A stretch of DNA of 64,000 bases from Aeromonas enteropelogenes (GCF_000819845.1 NZ_CDCG01000026.1:152130-216129); one strand, 5' to 3'; shown: positions 33,475-43,886, counted from the stretch's first letter. Numbers and translations are program-made. Notes: generated from the sequence alone by a model not told the origin.

Positions 33475-35328
33475 TCAACGCCTCAGTGCTGTACTGTCGC
33501 GACCGGACAAGGTGCGGATCCAAGCCTCGAAATCGGCCAGCATGCGTGCCTCTGATTCGCTGTTGTCGGCGATGAGCTCGGCGCCGTGTACCACCCGGAT
33601 GTGAGCGTCTAGCGGCATTCCTTCCCCCGCCGGCGGACGTTGCTGTGCCGCATCCATACACTCCTGCGCCTGCTGCCACGCCTCGGCCACGCTCCGGTTG
33701 CACGCCTCGGCCAGCGGCGCGGCGCTAAAGCCCTCGCCGGTGAGGCTGCGCAGCGTCTCATCATGGCTCTTGCCGTTGCCCGGCCCCCAGTAGTGGGCAG
33801 CAAGATCCGGTCCGATGCGCGGATTGTCGGTGAGATAGCCGTCGCGCTTGAGGAAGTAGGCGCGGGTCTGCTCCACCGCCATCAGCGCCAGCAGGTAGCC
33901 GTGATAGGCGCAGGCTGATTCCTGGTTCAGGAGGTGCGGAATGGCCAAGAGCGGGCGCGGGCTCTCTACTCCCAGGATCTGGCGCTCCCAGCGACGGGCC
34001 AGCGCCAGCACGGCGGCCGGGGTGCGATCGCCATCGGCCATGGCGTAGAGATCCCGCTCGAAGTAGGCCACCAGCGCGATCTGGCGCTCGTTGAAGGCGC
34101 GAAACGGCTGGCGCGCGGCGATCATCGCCTCGATGAGCGCGTCGGGGATCGCCTCCCCCGCCGCATTTCTGGCGTAGCGTTTGAGCCAGTCCGCGTCATC
34201 CAGCAGGCTGTCACAGAACATGGACTGGGTCTCGGCATAGGCCATGGAGGTGGGCGGAAACTCTTGGGAGAAGCAGGGAGCGTTGCCGGTGACGTTGGCA
34301 AAGTGCGCCGCGTGGCCGCCTTCGTGGAACAGGGTGTTGAGCCCGCTCCAGCCGCTGCCCACCTGGGCCGGGTTGCCCAGGCTGGTGAAGTTGACCACCG
34401 CCGGTACCCACTCCCCCTCCTGCCAGAAGCTCGGCACCGGGCCGTGGCAGAAGCCATTCTCGTATTTCCCCTCCCGGGTCAGTAAATCCAGAGTGAGAGT
34501 CGCGCCGCGATACTGGATGCCGAGGCGGCGGAAGCTCTCGACCCAATCCTTCAGCGCCCGAGAGAAGGGTACATAGGGGTCGAGCTGGCGGGTCACGTCG
34601 CCGCTCACGCTATAGCGCAGGTTGTGGGGCAGCAGGGCCTCTTCCCCCTTGGCCGCCTTCAGCTCGGCCAGGCTCTGGTGCAGCCGCTGTTCGGTGCGGG
34701 CGATAAAGTCGTCGAGGATGGCGAAGAGCTGCTCCGGGCTCATCTGCTCATTCTTGTGCACCTTGTAGTCGAAGTAGTCGCGATAGCCCATGGCGCGGGC
34801 AAAACGGTTGCGCAGCGCGACTATCTCCAGATAGCCATTGTCGACCACCCACTGCTCAAGGGTGTGAAACATGGCGAGCGCGCTCTGGCGTACCGCTGCA
34901 TCGGCGCTGGCGGCCAGCGCCGTGCTGGCGGCGGGCAGGCTGCCTGCCACCTGGCGGCCCTGCTCGTCCAGCAAGGTCAGCTTCAACCCCTTGCGGCGGG
35001 CAAACAGCGCTGCCTCGGCAGCCACCAGCTCATCCATCAGGACGGCGGCAGCAGGATCTTCGATGACGTTGCACTCGAAGAAGGCGAGCCAGCCCTTGAG
35101 CCCCCGCTTGAGATCTTCTTCTTGTGCCAGTGCGAGCATCTCGCGCAGCTCGGGCAACCGTGCCGGATTGGCACAAAAGCCCTTGTAAGCCTGCTCGGCG
35201 GCGGTGAAGCCGGCCTGATCGTCGCTGGTGCCCATGTAGGTGGACCAGAAGAGATCCTCCTTGCGCCTGTGTACCTGCAGGTAGTCGGCGTTGAGCTGGT
35301 TGAAGTAATTCCTGGCAATGGAACTCAT
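33475..35328 (-). CDS. M3/M2-like zinc metallopeptidase
   Basis: 617 aa, cytoplasmic (no signal peptide). The active-site motif HEGGHAAHF gives His-335, Glu-336 and His-339, with a glutamate further on in SMAYAETQSMF as likely third ligand. Helical throughout, as in oligoendopeptidase F and thimet-like peptidases that cut short peptides. The region before HEGGH (GSGWSGLNTLF) fits the family. An AGAGGGA ribosome site lies before the ATG. Monocistronic, with its own terminator. Confidence 0.85.
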   Translation of the reverse strand: MSSIARNYFNQLNADYLQVHRRKEDLFWSTYMGTSDDQAGFTAAEQAYKGFCANPARLPELREMLALAQEEDLKRGLKGWLAFFECNVIEDPAAAVLMDELVAAEAALFARRKGLKLTLLDEQGRQVAGSLPAASTALAASADAAVRQSALAMFHTLEQWVVDNGYLEIVALRNRFARAMGYRDYFDYKVHKNEQMSPEQLFAILDDFIARTEQRLHQSLAELKAAKGEEALLPHNLRYSVSGDVTRQLDPYVPFSRALKDWVESFRRLGIQYRGATLTLDLLTREGKYENGFCHGPVPSFWQEGEWVPAVVNFTSLGNPAQVGSGWSGLNTLFHEGGHAAHFANVTGNAPCFSQEFPPTSMAYAETQSMFCDSLLDDADWLKRYARNAAGEAIPDALIEAMIAARQPFRAFNERQIALVAYFERDLYAMADGDRTPAAVLALARRWERQILGVESPRPLLAIPHLLNQESACAYHGYLLALMAVEQTRAYFLKRDGYLTDNPRIGPDLAAHYWGPGNGKSHDETLRSLTGEGFSAAPLAEACNRSVAEAWQQAQECMDAAQQRPPAGEGMPLDAHIRVVHGAELIADNSESEARMLADFEAWIRTLSGRDSTALRR

Positions 35329-35608
35329 AAATTCCCTCTTGTAATGGGGTCACCCGCACGGGGCCCACTCCTTATTGGTGAAATGCCATCTCATTCATTT
35401 GTGTTGGCAAATAATGCGCCGGGATGCGCATAAACAAGCTACCAAAAAGTGGGGAGAGCTATCTGCTGACTATACTGTTGTTGAAATACTCAATTAGCTC
35501 TCGCTAGCGGCAAGCTTTTGAAAGTTAATTAAATGTTAACTGCAAAATAATCTGGAGCACGGGAGTGGCTGGACACAGCCAGACCCATAAGGAAATCAGG
35601 GAGATACC

Positions 35609-37297
35609 ATGTTCAAGCTCGGTGATATCGCCGTGAGCCGCAAATTGATGCTGCTGCTCACCTTGGCGCTGGCCGGTTTTATCGCACTGCTGCTGATCTC
35701 GGCCAGTGCCCTGCATCGCAACCTGATGAGTGAACGGGAGGCGCGGCTGCAGGCGGTGCTGGATCTCGCCATGAGCCGGATCCAGGCCCTCGCCACCAGC
35801 CTGCCTGCCGACCAGGCACAAGCCGAGGCCAGGGCCATGCTCAACAGCATGCGTTTCGATGGCGACAACTACCTGTTCGTGATCGATGAGACCCGCCACA
35901 TCATCGTCCACCCTGCCAAGCCGGAACTGGTCGGCCAGCAGATGGGGGAACAGCGCGCAGCACATACGGAGGACCACTGGCAGCGCATGGTGGATCTCGG
36001 CAAGGGGGGGCATCAGGGTCGGCTGGAATATCTCTGGGCATCCCCTTCCGGCGAGTCCGCCCGCAAGATGTCGCTGGTTGCCGGCTACCAGCCCTGGGGC
36101 TGGATCCTGGGCTCCGGCATCCTGTTGCAAGACATAGAAGCGACCATCTGGTCCCAGTATGAGTTGATGGGGGGCGCGACCCTGCTGGCTACCCTGCTGA
36201 TGGGCCTGCTGGGATTTGCCATCAGCCGCTCCATCGTCAATCCCCTCACCCGGATCAATCACGCCATGCAGCGGGTCGCCAAGGGGGATCTGGTGGTCAG
36301 CATCCCGGTTGAGGGCAAGGATGAGCTGGGGATGGTAGCACACTGTACCAACCAGGGTCTGGATGCCATCCGCCACGCCCTGCTCGAGGCGAGCCTGGGG
36401 GCCCGCAACGTGGCGGATGCCGCCCTGCGCATCGCGGCCTCCGCCGAGCAGACCAACCAGGCAGTGACCAGCCAGCGGGATCAACTGGCCCAGCTTGCCA
36501 CTGCCATGAACGAAATGAGCGCCACCATCTCGGATGTGGCGGGTCACGCCGAAAATACCGCCCGCGATACCCAGGATGCCACCAGCGAAGCCGGCCTAGG
36601 CAATCAGGACGTACACGCCAGCGTGCACGGCATCCAGGCGCTGGCGACCGAGGTGGAGCAGGCCACCCTGCAGGTCAATCAGCTCAAGGAGGGGGTGATG
36701 CAGATAGGCGAGGTGACCGCCGTCATCAGCGCCATCTCGGAGCAGACCAATCTGCTGGCCCTCAACGCCGCCATCGAGGCTGCCCGGGCCGGCGAACAGG
36801 GGCGCGGGTTTGCCGTGGTCGCCGACGAGGTGCGCCAGCTGGCGAGCCGTACCCGCCAGTCCACCGAAGAGATCCAGGGCACCATTGCCCAGTTGCAACA
36901 GCGGGCGGTGAGTGCGGCCGACGCCATGGACACCAGCCGCAAGCTGGCAGAGAGCAGCGTCAACCAGTCCGAGAAGGCAGGCCAGGATCTCTCCCTCATC
37001 GTCAACCACATCCAGCACGTGAGCGACATGGCAACCCAGATCGCCACCGCCGCCGAACAGCAGAGCATGGTGGCCGAAGACATGAACCGCAATGTCAGCG
37101 GTATCAACGACTCGGCGCTGGAGATGTCGCAGTCTGCCTCCCAGCTGGCTCAGGAGAGCGAGCTGCTGGCCGGCCTCTCCCGCAACCTGGACGAACGACT
37201 CGCCGTGTTCAAACTCGGCCACGCCAGCGAACAGAGCCCGTTGCCCATGCAGATGCCGTCACCGCGCCAGAACGGATCCCCCCGGGTTCGCCACTGA
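35609..37297 (+). CDS. Methyl-accepting chemotaxis protein with single Cache sensor
   Basis: 562 aa. First membrane helix about residues 13-33; periplasmic sCache_2 domain (about 35-180) with [12 protein letters not shown] and the [13 protein letters not shown] end. The second helix (about 188-208) is followed by HAMP ([18 protein letters not shown]) and a long signalling coiled coil. The hairpin tip has [35 protein letters not shown]-type sequence. There is no C-terminal CheR/CheB pentapeptide. The ligand is probably a small carboxylate, as for other sCache receptors, but this is not shown. Confidence 0.92.
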   Translation: MFKLGDIAVSRKLMLLLTLALAGFIALLLISASALHRNLMSEREARLQAVLDLAMSRIQALATSLPADQAQAEARAMLNSMRFDGDNYLFVIDETRHIIVHPAKPELVGQQMGEQRAAHTEDHWQRMVDLGKGGHQGRLEYLWASPSGESARKMSLVAGYQPWGWILGSGILLQDIEATIWSQYELMGGATLLATLLMGLLGFAISRSIVNPLTRINHAMQRVAKGDLVVSIPVEGKDELGMVAHCTNQGLDAIRHALLEASLGARNVADAALRIAASAEQTNQAVTSQRDQLAQLATAMNEMSATISDVAGHAENTARDTQDATSEAGLGNQDVHASVHGIQALATEVEQATLQVNQLKEGVMQIGEVTAVISAISEQTNLLALNAAIEAARAGEQGRGFAVVADEVRQLASRTRQSTEEIQGTIAQLQQRAVSAADAMDTSRKLAESSVNQSEKAGQDLSLIVNHIQHVSDMATQIATAAEQQSMVAEDMNRNVSGINDSALEMSQSASQLAQESELLAGLSRNLDERLAVFKLGHASEQSPLPMQMPSPRQNGSPRVRH

Positions 37298-37320
37298 TCC
37301 GTCTTGCACTGTCGCATCCC

Positions 37321-37356
37321 ATCCCCTGACCACGAAGGTGGCAGGGGATTTTTTTA
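37321..37356 (+). terminator. Terminator of the chemoreceptor gene
   Basis: 8-bp stem ATCCCCTG/CAGGGGAT with an inner CAC/GTG pairing, followed by seven T. Confidence 0.9.
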
Positions 37357-37531
37357 TTGATAAAAAATGCCAAATTTTCGCATCTTATCGACATGATTGG
37401 CGAGCTTAAGAAGACTAGGCTGATTATTTATACATTTAAAAACATATAGTTGAGTGAAAAACCAACGCTAGAAAGGTCAAGCTGTAAAGATTTACACTTA
37501 ATAATTTAATCAAAATTAGTCATGATAATTT

Positions 37532-37548
37532 TGTCGCCAAACGCGACA
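37532..37548 (+). promoter_or_regulatory. Small inverted repeat before the riboswitch
   Basis: TGTCGC-CAAAC-GCGACA, just downstream of a GATAAT (37524-37529) that may be the -10 of the gbpA promoter. Another short palindrome, TGTAAA-GA-TTTACA (37483-37496), lies upstream. These may be operators or the 5' hairpin of the leader. Confidence 0.35.
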
Positions 37549-37570
37549 CCATGACCCTTTCTGTAGTCAT

Positions 37571-37645
37571 TTGGCAAACTGGCTGAAAAGTCAGGACGCA
37601 AAACTTCCGGTCTAAAGACGTTCGTCCAGGATAGCGGGGTTGCCA
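37571..37645 (+). ncRNA. c-di-GMP-I (GEMM) riboswitch upstream of gbpA
   Basis: The leader has the GEMM-I core in order: TTGGCAA (P1 5' side), CTGGCT-GAAA-AGTCAG hairpin with GNRA loop, GGACGCAAAACTTCCGGTCT, the P3 hairpin, then GGATAGCGGGGTTGCCA closing P1. Vibrio cholerae gbpA is known to carry the same class (Vc1). The gbpA start codon lies about 65 nt downstream, so c-di-GMP would control GbpA adhesin/LPMO expression. Confidence 0.9.
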
Positions 37646-37711
37646 CACTCAGGTGTGCCCGGGGATTCCCCTGCCAACGTGACTGCCCACATCTATCGAC
37701 CAGAGGAATGT

Positions 37712-39136
37712 ATGGCAGCAAGCATCAGATTAAATCACCTCGCCACCGCCCTGGCGCTGCTCGCCAGCGGCAGCGTGCAGGCCCACGGCTACATCAGCCA
37801 GCCGGAATCGCGCAACGCCCTGTGCAAGACCGGCGGCAACAGCCAGTGCGGCGCCGTGCAGTGGGAACCCCAGAGCCTGGAGGCCTCCTCCGGCTTCCCG
37901 GACGGCGGCCCGGCAGATGGGCAGATTGCTGCCGCCGGCCATCCCCAGTTCGGTGAGCTCAACGCCCAGACCAGCGATCGCTGGACCCGCCGCGACGTGC
38001 AGGCCGGCCCCTTTTCCATCAGCTGGACCTTCACCGCCAATCATGTGACCCGCAACTGGCGTTACTACCTGACCAAACAGGATTGGAACCCGAACCAGCC
38101 TCTGACTCGCGACGCCTTCGAGCTCACCCCCTTCTGCGTCATCGACGGCAACATGGTGCAACCGCCCAAGCAGGTCACCCACCAGTGCATCCTGCCGGAG
38201 CGCACCGGTTACCAGATCATTCTCGGGGTGTGGGAAGTGGGTGATACCGCCAACAGCTTCTACAACCTGATCGATGCCAACTTCAAGGGCGGTACCCAGC
38301 CACCGCTGGCGTGGACCCAGGGCGGCACCATCTACCCCTCCATCGATCTGGCGGCCGGCGACAAGGCCAGAACCCGGGTATTCGATGCCAACGGCGAGCG
38401 CACCGATCTGCAGACCGAGCTGACCATCGCCAGCGCGGAGCAAGGCCAGAAGAACAATTGGGCCCACGCCCTGGCCGGCAAGATCAACGCAGAACAGAGC
38501 CTGATCCGTGCCGGCCAGCAGGGGACGGATGGCCAGTTCAACCCCGTCTACGGCCAGAACCCCGTCTACCTCAAGGCGGGCAGCGCTCTGGAGCGGGTCG
38601 AGATCCAGCTCGAGCAGTTGCAGCCGCCGGTTGGCAACGACATCAGCGTCAGCGGTCTGGCGAGCGAATACCAGCTCGACAACGGCAAGGCAACCCTCGA
38701 CTTCACCGTCACCACCCAGGGCGATCTGACCGTCACCAATACCCTGTATGACCATGGTGGCATCGCCAAAGGCCAGTCCAGCGCCGACATCAAGGACAGC
38801 AGCCAGGGCTTCACCATGCCGCTCACCGGGCTCAGCGCCGGTCACCACCAGCTGGTGATCAAGGGCACCCCGAAAAATGGCGGTACCCCGCTCCAGCAGA
38901 CTCTGGATCTGATGTTCAAGGATCCCGCTGCCGGCGGCGCTCATGACTTCGCCTTTCCGGAGGGGCTCAAGTCCTACACCGACGGCACCAGGGTGCTGCA
39001 ACCCAAGAACGGCAAGGTCTACCAGTGCAAACCCTTCCCCTACAGTGGCTGGTGCAGCCAGTGGTCTGCCAACGCGACCCAGTATGAGCCGGGCACCGGC
39101 TCCCACTGGCAGGATGCCTGGATTGAGTTGAACTAA
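37712..39136 (+). CDS. gbpA: GlcNAc-binding protein A, chitin-active LPMO
   Basis: 474 aa. Signal peptide residues 1-24; the mature protein begins His-Gly-Tyr-Ile, and the N-terminal His-25 with His-111 (TANHVTRNW) forms the copper histidine brace of AA10 monooxygenases. Two GbpA middle domains and a C-terminal chitin-binding module (CKPFPYSGWCSQW ... HWQDAWIELN) follow. Secreted by type II secretion in relatives and used for attachment to chitin and mucin. The start at 37712 has AGAGGAA; an in-frame ATG at 37640 lies inside the riboswitch and is rejected. Confidence 0.95.
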   Translation: MAASIRLNHLATALALLASGSVQAHGYISQPESRNALCKTGGNSQCGAVQWEPQSLEASSGFPDGGPADGQIAAAGHPQFGELNAQTSDRWTRRDVQAGPFSISWTFTANHVTRNWRYYLTKQDWNPNQPLTRDAFELTPFCVIDGNMVQPPKQVTHQCILPERTGYQIILGVWEVGDTANSFYNLIDANFKGGTQPPLAWTQGGTIYPSIDLAAGDKARTRVFDANGERTDLQTELTIASAEQGQKNNWAHALAGKINAEQSLIRAGQQGTDGQFNPVYGQNPVYLKAGSALERVEIQLEQLQPPVGNDISVSGLASEYQLDNGKATLDFTVTTQGDLTVTNTLYDHGGIAKGQSSADIKDSSQGFTMPLTGLSAGHHQLVIKGTPKNGGTPLQQTLDLMFKDPAAGGAHDFAFPEGLKSYTDGTRVLQPKNGKVYQCKPFPYSGWCSQWSANATQYEPGTGSHWQDAWIELN

Positions 39137-39154
39137 TCGTTTCATCGCGACATG

Positions 39155-39183
39155 AAAACGGGGAGCCAGTGGCTCCCCGTTTG
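39155..39183. terminator. Bidirectional terminator between gbpA and the cysB-like gene
   Basis: 12-bp inverted repeat AACGGGGAGCCA/TGGCTCCCCGTT with A-run on the left and T-rich right side, between convergent genes. Confidence 0.85.
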
Positions 39184-39197
39184 GTCTGGTGAGAGGC

Positions 39198-40145
39198 TCA
39201 GATCTGGTAATCGATCTGGGGCTCGCCGCCCATGGCACGAGCCTGGATGTCGGCCAGCGCCAGCTCGGGGTTGCAGAGCTGGATGAATTGCCAGGCGAAA
39301 TTGTGCTGGAACTGCCCCTGCTTGAGGCCAATCCAGGCGGTGTGCGGCGCAAACAGATGGCTGCCGTCGAGTTGCACCAAGGTGTGATCGCGCCGGGCAT
39401 CGAACGCCATGTCCGCCAGTATGCCGACCCCCATCTCCAGCTCGACATAGGTCTTGATGACATCCGAATCCTGGGCGGTCAGCAGGATCTGCGGCGTGAT
39501 CCCCGCCTCGGCGAACGCTTCGTCCACTCGCACCCGCCCGGTCAGCCCCGCCTGATAGGTGATGATGGGCCAGTCGGCCAGCGCCTCCAGGGTCAGTTCG
39601 GACTCTTGCGAGAGCGGGTGGCGCTCCGGCACCACTATGTTGTGATGCCAGCGATAGTAGGGAAAGGCCACCACCCCTTCGCTCCTGTCGAGCTGCTCGC
39701 TGCTGATGCCGATGTCCACCTCGCCGGTCTGCACCAGCCGCACTATCTCTTCCGGCCCTCCCTGACGCAGCTCCAGCTGTACCAGCGGAAACTGTTCGCG
39801 AAACGCCTTCACCACCCGGGGCAGGGCGTAACGGGCCTGGGTATGGGTGGTCGCCACCAGCAGGCGTCCGGAATCGCGGTTGGCAAAGGTACTGGCCAGT
39901 TTGCGGATGTTCTCGGCATCCCCGAGGATGCGCTCGGCGATCACCAGCAGCTCCTTGCCCGGCTCCGTCATGCCGAGCAGCCGCTTGCCATAGCGGATAA
40001 AGAGTTCCACCCCCAGCTCCTCTTCCAGCTCGCGAATATGGCGGCTGACTCCGGACTGGGAGGTGAACAGGGCGTTGGCCACTTCGGTCAGGTTGTAATC
40101 CCGCCGGGCAGCCTCCCGGATAATACGTAACTGCTGAAAGTTCAC
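39198..40145 (-). CDS. cysB: CysB-family LysR regulator of sulfur assimilation
   Basis: 315 aa. HTH at residues 18-45 (LTEVANALFTSQSGVSRHIRELEEELG) and an effector domain opening TTHTQARYALP, where Thr and Gln residues bind sulfate or acetylserine in CysB and Cbl. It lies at the 3' end of the sulfate ABC transporter genes on the same strand, which supports a role in their control. The N-terminal sequence is closer to the CysB/Cbl/SsuR type of betaproteobacteria than to E. coli CysB, so the genome may carry another CysB. The symbol is tentative. Confidence 0.8.
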   Translation of the reverse strand: MNFQQLRIIREAARRDYNLTEVANALFTSQSGVSRHIRELEEELGVELFIRYGKRLLGMTEPGKELLVIAERILGDAENIRKLASTFANRDSGRLLVATTHTQARYALPRVVKAFREQFPLVQLELRQGGPEEIVRLVQTGEVDIGISSEQLDRSEGVVAFPYYRWHHNIVVPERHPLSQESELTLEALADWPIITYQAGLTGRVRVDEAFAEAGITPQILLTAQDSDVIKTYVELEMGVGILADMAFDARRDHTLVQLDGSHLFAPHTAWIGLKQGQFQHNFAWQFIQLCNPELALADIQARAMGGEPQIDYQI

Positions 40146-40241
40146 TCATCGCCTCCTGCGTCGAGTCGCGGCGGTGTCCACCGCCATGCGTTGTGGGTGA
40201 TGCGGGCAGGCCGATGACTCGCATCCAGCCTGGATAGCCCA

Positions 40242-41300
40242 TCAAATCTGGTAATCGGGGTAGAACTGCGCCTGTCTGGCTACCAGCCGTACCTCCTGGC
40301 CCGGCGTGAAATGGCTGGCCGCCTCCTTGCCAAGTTCTACCTCGTAGTGGACGCCCCCCTCGCCACGTAGCTCCACCCGGATGCGCGGCCCCATGGGCAG
40401 CAGGCGGGTGATGGTGGCGCTGATACCGCCGCTGGCCTCTACCGGCAGAATCTCCAGCTCGTGGGGACGCACATAGGCGATGGCGGCACTGCCCGGGGCC
40501 AGATGGGCGGTCGAGGGGCCGCCGAGCAACTGCTCACCGATGCCGAACCCCTGTTCGGCCACCCGGCCGCGAAACTGGTTCACGCTGCCGAGGAAACTGT
40601 GCACGAAGGCGCTGGCGGGATGGTCATAGACCTCGGCCGGGGTACCGATCTGCTCGACCCGGCCGGCGTTCATCAGCACCACCCGATCCGCCACCTCCAG
40701 CGCCTCTTCCTGATCGTGGGTGACGAACAGGCTGGTGACGTGCAACTCGTCGTGCAACTCCCGCAACCAGCGGCGCAGCTCCTTGCGCACCTGGGCATCG
40801 AGGGCGCCGAAAGGCTCATCCAGCAACAGCACCCTGGGCTGCACCGCCAGGGCACGGGCCAGGGCGACCCGCTGACGCTGGCCGCCGGAGAGCTGGGTCG
40901 GGTAGCGCTCGGCCACGTGGCCAAGCTGAACCAGATCCAGCAGCTCCCTGACCCGGGCACGGATGGCCACCTCGCCCGGGCGTTCGTTGCGCGGCCTGAC
41001 CCGCAGGCCGAATGCCACGTTCTCGAACACCGTCATGTGGCGGAACAGGGCGTAGTGCTGGAACACGAAGCCGACGTTGCGCTCGCGCACGTGCAGCGCC
41101 GAGGCATCCTCGCCGCGGATAATGATCCGGCCAGCGTCGGCCTGCTCCAGCCCGGCGATGATCCTCAGCAAGGTGGTTTTGCCGCAGCCGGAGGGGCCCA
41201 GCAGGGCCACCAGCTCACCGTCGTGAAAATCGAGGTGGATGTCGGTCAGTGCCGCATACTGGTTGAAATGCTTGTTGAGTCCTTGCACCTGAATGCTCAT
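40242..41300 (-). CDS. cysA: Sulfate/thiosulfate ABC transporter ATPase
   Basis: 352 aa. Walker [10 protein letters not shown] (about residues 38-46), Q-loop FVFQHYALF, signature LSGGQRQRV, Walker [13 protein letters not shown] and switch His in VTHDQEEA, followed by a TOBE-like regulatory domain ending in [10 protein letters not shown]. Drives sulfate import with CysT and CysW. I use ATG at 41300 with an AAGGAGG site; an upstream open frame to 41801 overlaps cysW out of frame and is not real. Confidence 0.93.
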   Translation of the reverse strand: MSIQVQGLNKHFNQYAALTDIHLDFHDGELVALLGPSGCGKTTLLRIIAGLEQADAGRIIIRGEDASALHVRERNVGFVFQHYALFRHMTVFENVAFGLRVRPRNERPGEVAIRARVRELLDLVQLGHVAERYPTQLSGGQRQRVALARALAVQPRVLLLDEPFGALDAQVRKELRRWLRELHDELHVTSLFVTHDQEEALEVADRVVLMNAGRVEQIGTPAEVYDHPASAFVHSFLGSVNQFRGRVAEQGFGIGEQLLGGPSTAHLAPGSAAIAYVRPHELEILPVEASGGISATITRLLPMGPRIRVELRGEGGVHYEVELGKEAASHFTPGQEVRLVARQAQFYPDYQI

Positions 41301-41322
41301 GGCTGCCTCCTTGAAACTGTGA

Positions 41323-42213
41323 TCAGTGAGAGTGGGTGGGTTGGCCACGCAGCCGGGCCAGCAGGGTTTCCCCCAGCAGGGTGAAGATCCCGAACAGCGC
41401 CAGCAGGCTTGCCACCGCGAAGGCGGCGCCGGTCTGGTACTCGTTGTAGAGGATCTCGATATGCAGCGGCAGGGTATTGGTCTGGCCGCGAATATGGCCG
41501 GAGACCACGGAGACGGCGCCAAACTCCCCCACCGCCCGGGCAGTACAGAGCAGCACGCCGTACATAAGGCTCCAGCGAATCCCGGGCAGGGTAACCCGCC
41601 AGAACATCTGCAATCCGCTCGCTCCCAGCATGATGGCGGCCTCCTCCTCTTCCGGGCCGCGCGCCTCCATCTGGGGCAGCAGTTCGCGCACCACGAAGGG
41701 CACAGTGATGAAGGTGGTGGCCAGAATGATGCCCGGGGTGGCAAAGATGACCTTGATGTCGTGCTCACTGAGCCAGTCGCCAAACCAGCCGTGGCTGCCA
41801 AACAGCAGCACCAGCATCAGGCCCGCGATCACCGGCGAGACCGAAAACGGCAGATCGATGAGGGTGACGAGCAGCTGCCGGCCCGGGAAACGGAAACGGG
41901 CGATGGCCCAGGCGGCCGCGAGGCCGAACAACAGGTTGAGGGGCACGGCGAACAGGGTCACCAGAGCGGTCAGCCCAAGGGCGCTCAGGGCATCCGGCTC
42001 GCTGATGGCCTGCCAGAAAAATGCCAGGCCAGGACTCAGCGCCTGAATAAAGACGGTCGCCAGCGGCAGCAGCAACAGGGCAACAAACCAGCCCAGCCCC
42101 AGGGTGATGAGCAGCCACTTGACCCACTGCGGCTCGCGGATCACCGGCGGCGCCTTGCGCTGGTCCTCTGCCACCACGGGGGCGACATCCATGGCGATGG
42201 TCGATGCATTCAT
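41323..42213 (-). CDS. cysW: Sulfate ABC transporter permease CysW
   Basis: 296 aa with six membrane helices and the EAA-type loop [27 protein letters not shown] that contacts Cys[20 protein letters not shown] near the C terminus is typical of CysW. It overlaps the cysT stop in ATGA and ends 22 bp before cysA. Confidence 0.93.
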   Translation of the reverse strand: MNASTIAMDVAPVVAEDQRKAPPVIREPQWVKWLLITLGLGWFVALLLLPLATVFIQALSPGLAFFWQAISEPDALSALGLTALVTLFAVPLNLLFGLAAAWAIARFRFPGRQLLVTLIDLPFSVSPVIAGLMLVLLFGSHGWFGDWLSEHDIKVIFATPGIILATTFITVPFVVRELLPQMEARGPEEEEAAIMLGASGLQMFWRVTLPGIRWSLMYGVLLCTARAVGEFGAVSVVSGHIRGQTNTLPLHIEILYNEYQTGAAFAVASLLALFGIFTLLGETLLARLRGQPTHSH

Positions 42214-43049
42214 ATCCGGCTCCCCCCGATGCGGGCCCAGCTCCAGGCCTGCAACTTGTTGATAAGCAGCAATAAAACAAAAGAGATCAGCAGCATGACC
42301 ACGGCGATGGCAGAGGCACCGGCATAGTCGTACTCCTCCAGGTGGCTCATGATCATCAGGGGCGCAATTTCAGAGACCATGGGCAGGTTGCCGGCGATAA
42401 AAATGACCGAACCGTACTCCCCCACGCCACGGGCAAACGCCAGGGCAAAGCCGGTGAGCAGGGCCGGCACCAGGGTCGGCCACAGCACACGCAGGAAGGT
42501 CTGCCAGCGATCGGCCCCCAGGCTGGCGGCCGCCTCTTCCTGTTCTGCTTCGGCCTCCCGCAGCACGGGTTGCAGGGTGCGCACCACGAACGGCAGACCG
42601 ATAAAGGTGAGGGCGATGACCACTCCAATCGGGTTGTAGGCAAGCTCGATACCGAGTGGAGCAACCCACTGACCGATCCAGCCATTGGGGGCGAAGATGG
42701 CGCACAGGGCGATGCCGGAGACGGCGGTGGGCATGGCGAATGGCAGGTCGATCAGCGCATCCACCAGACGGCGGCCGGGGAAGGTGTAACGCACCAGCAC
42801 CCAGGCCAGGATCAGGCCGAACAGGCTGTTGAGCAGCGCCGCGACAAACGCCGCCCCGAAACTCAGACGAAAGGAGGCCAGCACCCGGGGCGACCCTATC
42901 ACCTGCCAGAACTCGGCAGCAGTCAGGTTATTCAGCGCAAACAGCACCAGTGCCGAGAGGGGCAGCAGTACCAGCAACCCCAGATAGAGCAGACTGAAGC
43001 CGAGGGTCTGGCCAAAGCCAGGCAGAACAGAATAAGAACCAAATCGCAT
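42210..43049 (-). CDS. cysT: Sulfate ABC transporter permease CysT
   Basis: 279 aa with six membrane helices, the [15 protein letters not shown] segment and the EAA loop [35 protein letters not shown] and the [13 protein letters not shown] end fit CysT/CysU. First gene of the cysTWA run. The substrate-binding gene sbp is upstream on the same strand but separated by a hydrolase gene and a terminator (43190-43220). Confidence 0.93.
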   Translation of the reverse strand: MRFGSYSVLPGFGQTLGFSLLYLGLLVLLPLSALVLFALNNLTAAEFWQVIGSPRVLASFRLSFGAAFVAALLNSLFGLILAWVLVRYTFPGRRLVDALIDLPFAMPTAVSGIALCAIFAPNGWIGQWVAPLGIELAYNPIGVVIALTFIGLPFVVRTLQPVLREAEAEQEEAAASLGADRWQTFLRVLWPTLVPALLTGFALAFARGVGEYGSVIFIAGNLPMVSEIAPLMIMSHLEEYDYAGASAIAVVMLLISFVLLLLINKLQAWSWARIGGSRI

Positions 43050-43189
43050 AACAAATCCATGTGTTATAAATTAATTTCGACATAGTGATTCTGCTGGCTC
43101 TCATTCCCCGTCACAAACACCAATAACACCTTTGCTAATCACTTTTTTGTCTAACGGCGTGAAAACAGGGCGTTGCGGGCAACCCAGAT

Positions 43190-43220
43190 AAAAAAGGTCT
43201 TTCATATCAACAAAAGACCT
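43190..43220 (-). terminator. Intrinsic terminator between the hydrolase gene and cysTWA
   Basis: 8-bp stem AGGTCTTT/AAAGACCT with a 10-nt loop; on the minus strand it is followed by TTTTTTAT. It would stop transcripts coming from sbp and the hydrolase gene, so cysTWA needs readthrough or its own promoter in 43050-43189. Confidence 0.8.
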
Positions 43221-43310
43221 GAAAAACGGAGCCTTGTGCAATTGAGCCAGTGAACAAAATCAGACAGTTATCATCTCGATCTCCATCCCTCCCCCGCGGT
43301 CATCCAACCA

Positions 43311-43886
43311 TCAGCGAAACCCCAGAGCCGGGCACCCTTTCCACGCCACCGGAGCCGGTTCGATCACCATCTCGGCCCGACGGTGAAGGTTGCCGAGCAG
43401 ATGCAGTCCCTGATGCCACTCCCCGTGACCGGACTGGGCATTGATATGACCCGCCTCACCGGCATCAAACAGCGGCACCTGCCACTGCTGGCTCCAGTGT
43501 TCGGCCCGCTCGAAACTCATCCAGGGATCGTTGCGGCTGGCCACCATCTGGGCCGACACCAGCAGGGGGCCGGCCAGTCGCTCGTCTGCAATGCCGAAAC
43601 GGGCCGGATCCGCCGGCGCCACCAGCAGGATGGAGGCAATCTTGTGGGGTTGCAGCCGGGCGGCGGCAATAGCGGTCAGGGCGCCGAAGGAGTGGGCCAC
43701 CAGGTGCACCCGGCCGCGACGGCTTTTGAGCTTGCTCGCCAGCTTGGCGCTCCAGACCGTCAGGTTCGGCTTGTCCCACGGCAACCCCCTCATGCGCTGC
43801 CAGTGGGGAAAGTGCAGGTGCCAGCGGCTCTGCCAGTGATCCGGCCCGCTATCGTGCAAACCGGGAACCAGGAGGATCTTGTCCAT
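43311..43886 (-). CDS. RBBP9/YdeN-type alpha/beta hydrolase
   Basis: 191 aa, soluble. It opens ILLVPGLHDSGPDHWQSRW, the typical start of the RBBP9-like hydrolases. The nucleophile elbow is LVAHSFGA, the acid is in APADPARFG or the RNDPWMSFERA region, and the late histidine is in EAGHINAQSGHGEW. The start at 43886 has TAGGAG 7 nt upstream. It is 55 bp downstream of sbp on the same strand and probably co-transcribed with it. The link with sulfate uptake is unexplained; the substrate is unknown. Confidence 0.83.
   Translation of the reverse strand: MDKILLVPGLHDSGPDHWQSRWHLHFPHWQRMRGLPWDKPNLTVWSAKLASKLKSRRGRVHLVAHSFGALTAIAAARLQPHKIASILLVAPADPARFGIADERLAGPLLVSAQMVASRNDPWMSFERAEHWSQQWQVPLFDAGEAGHINAQSGHGEWHQGLHLLGNLHRRAEMVIEPAPVAWKGCPALGFR

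Noticed and set aside
37640-37711. Upstream in-frame ATG for gbpA
   Set aside because: It lies in the 3' strand of the riboswitch P1 stem and would bury the signal peptide behind 24 polar residues.
41301-41801. N-terminal extension of cysA to 519 codons
   Set aside because: It overlaps cysW in another frame; the ATG at 41300 with AAGGAGG starts the conserved ABC domain.
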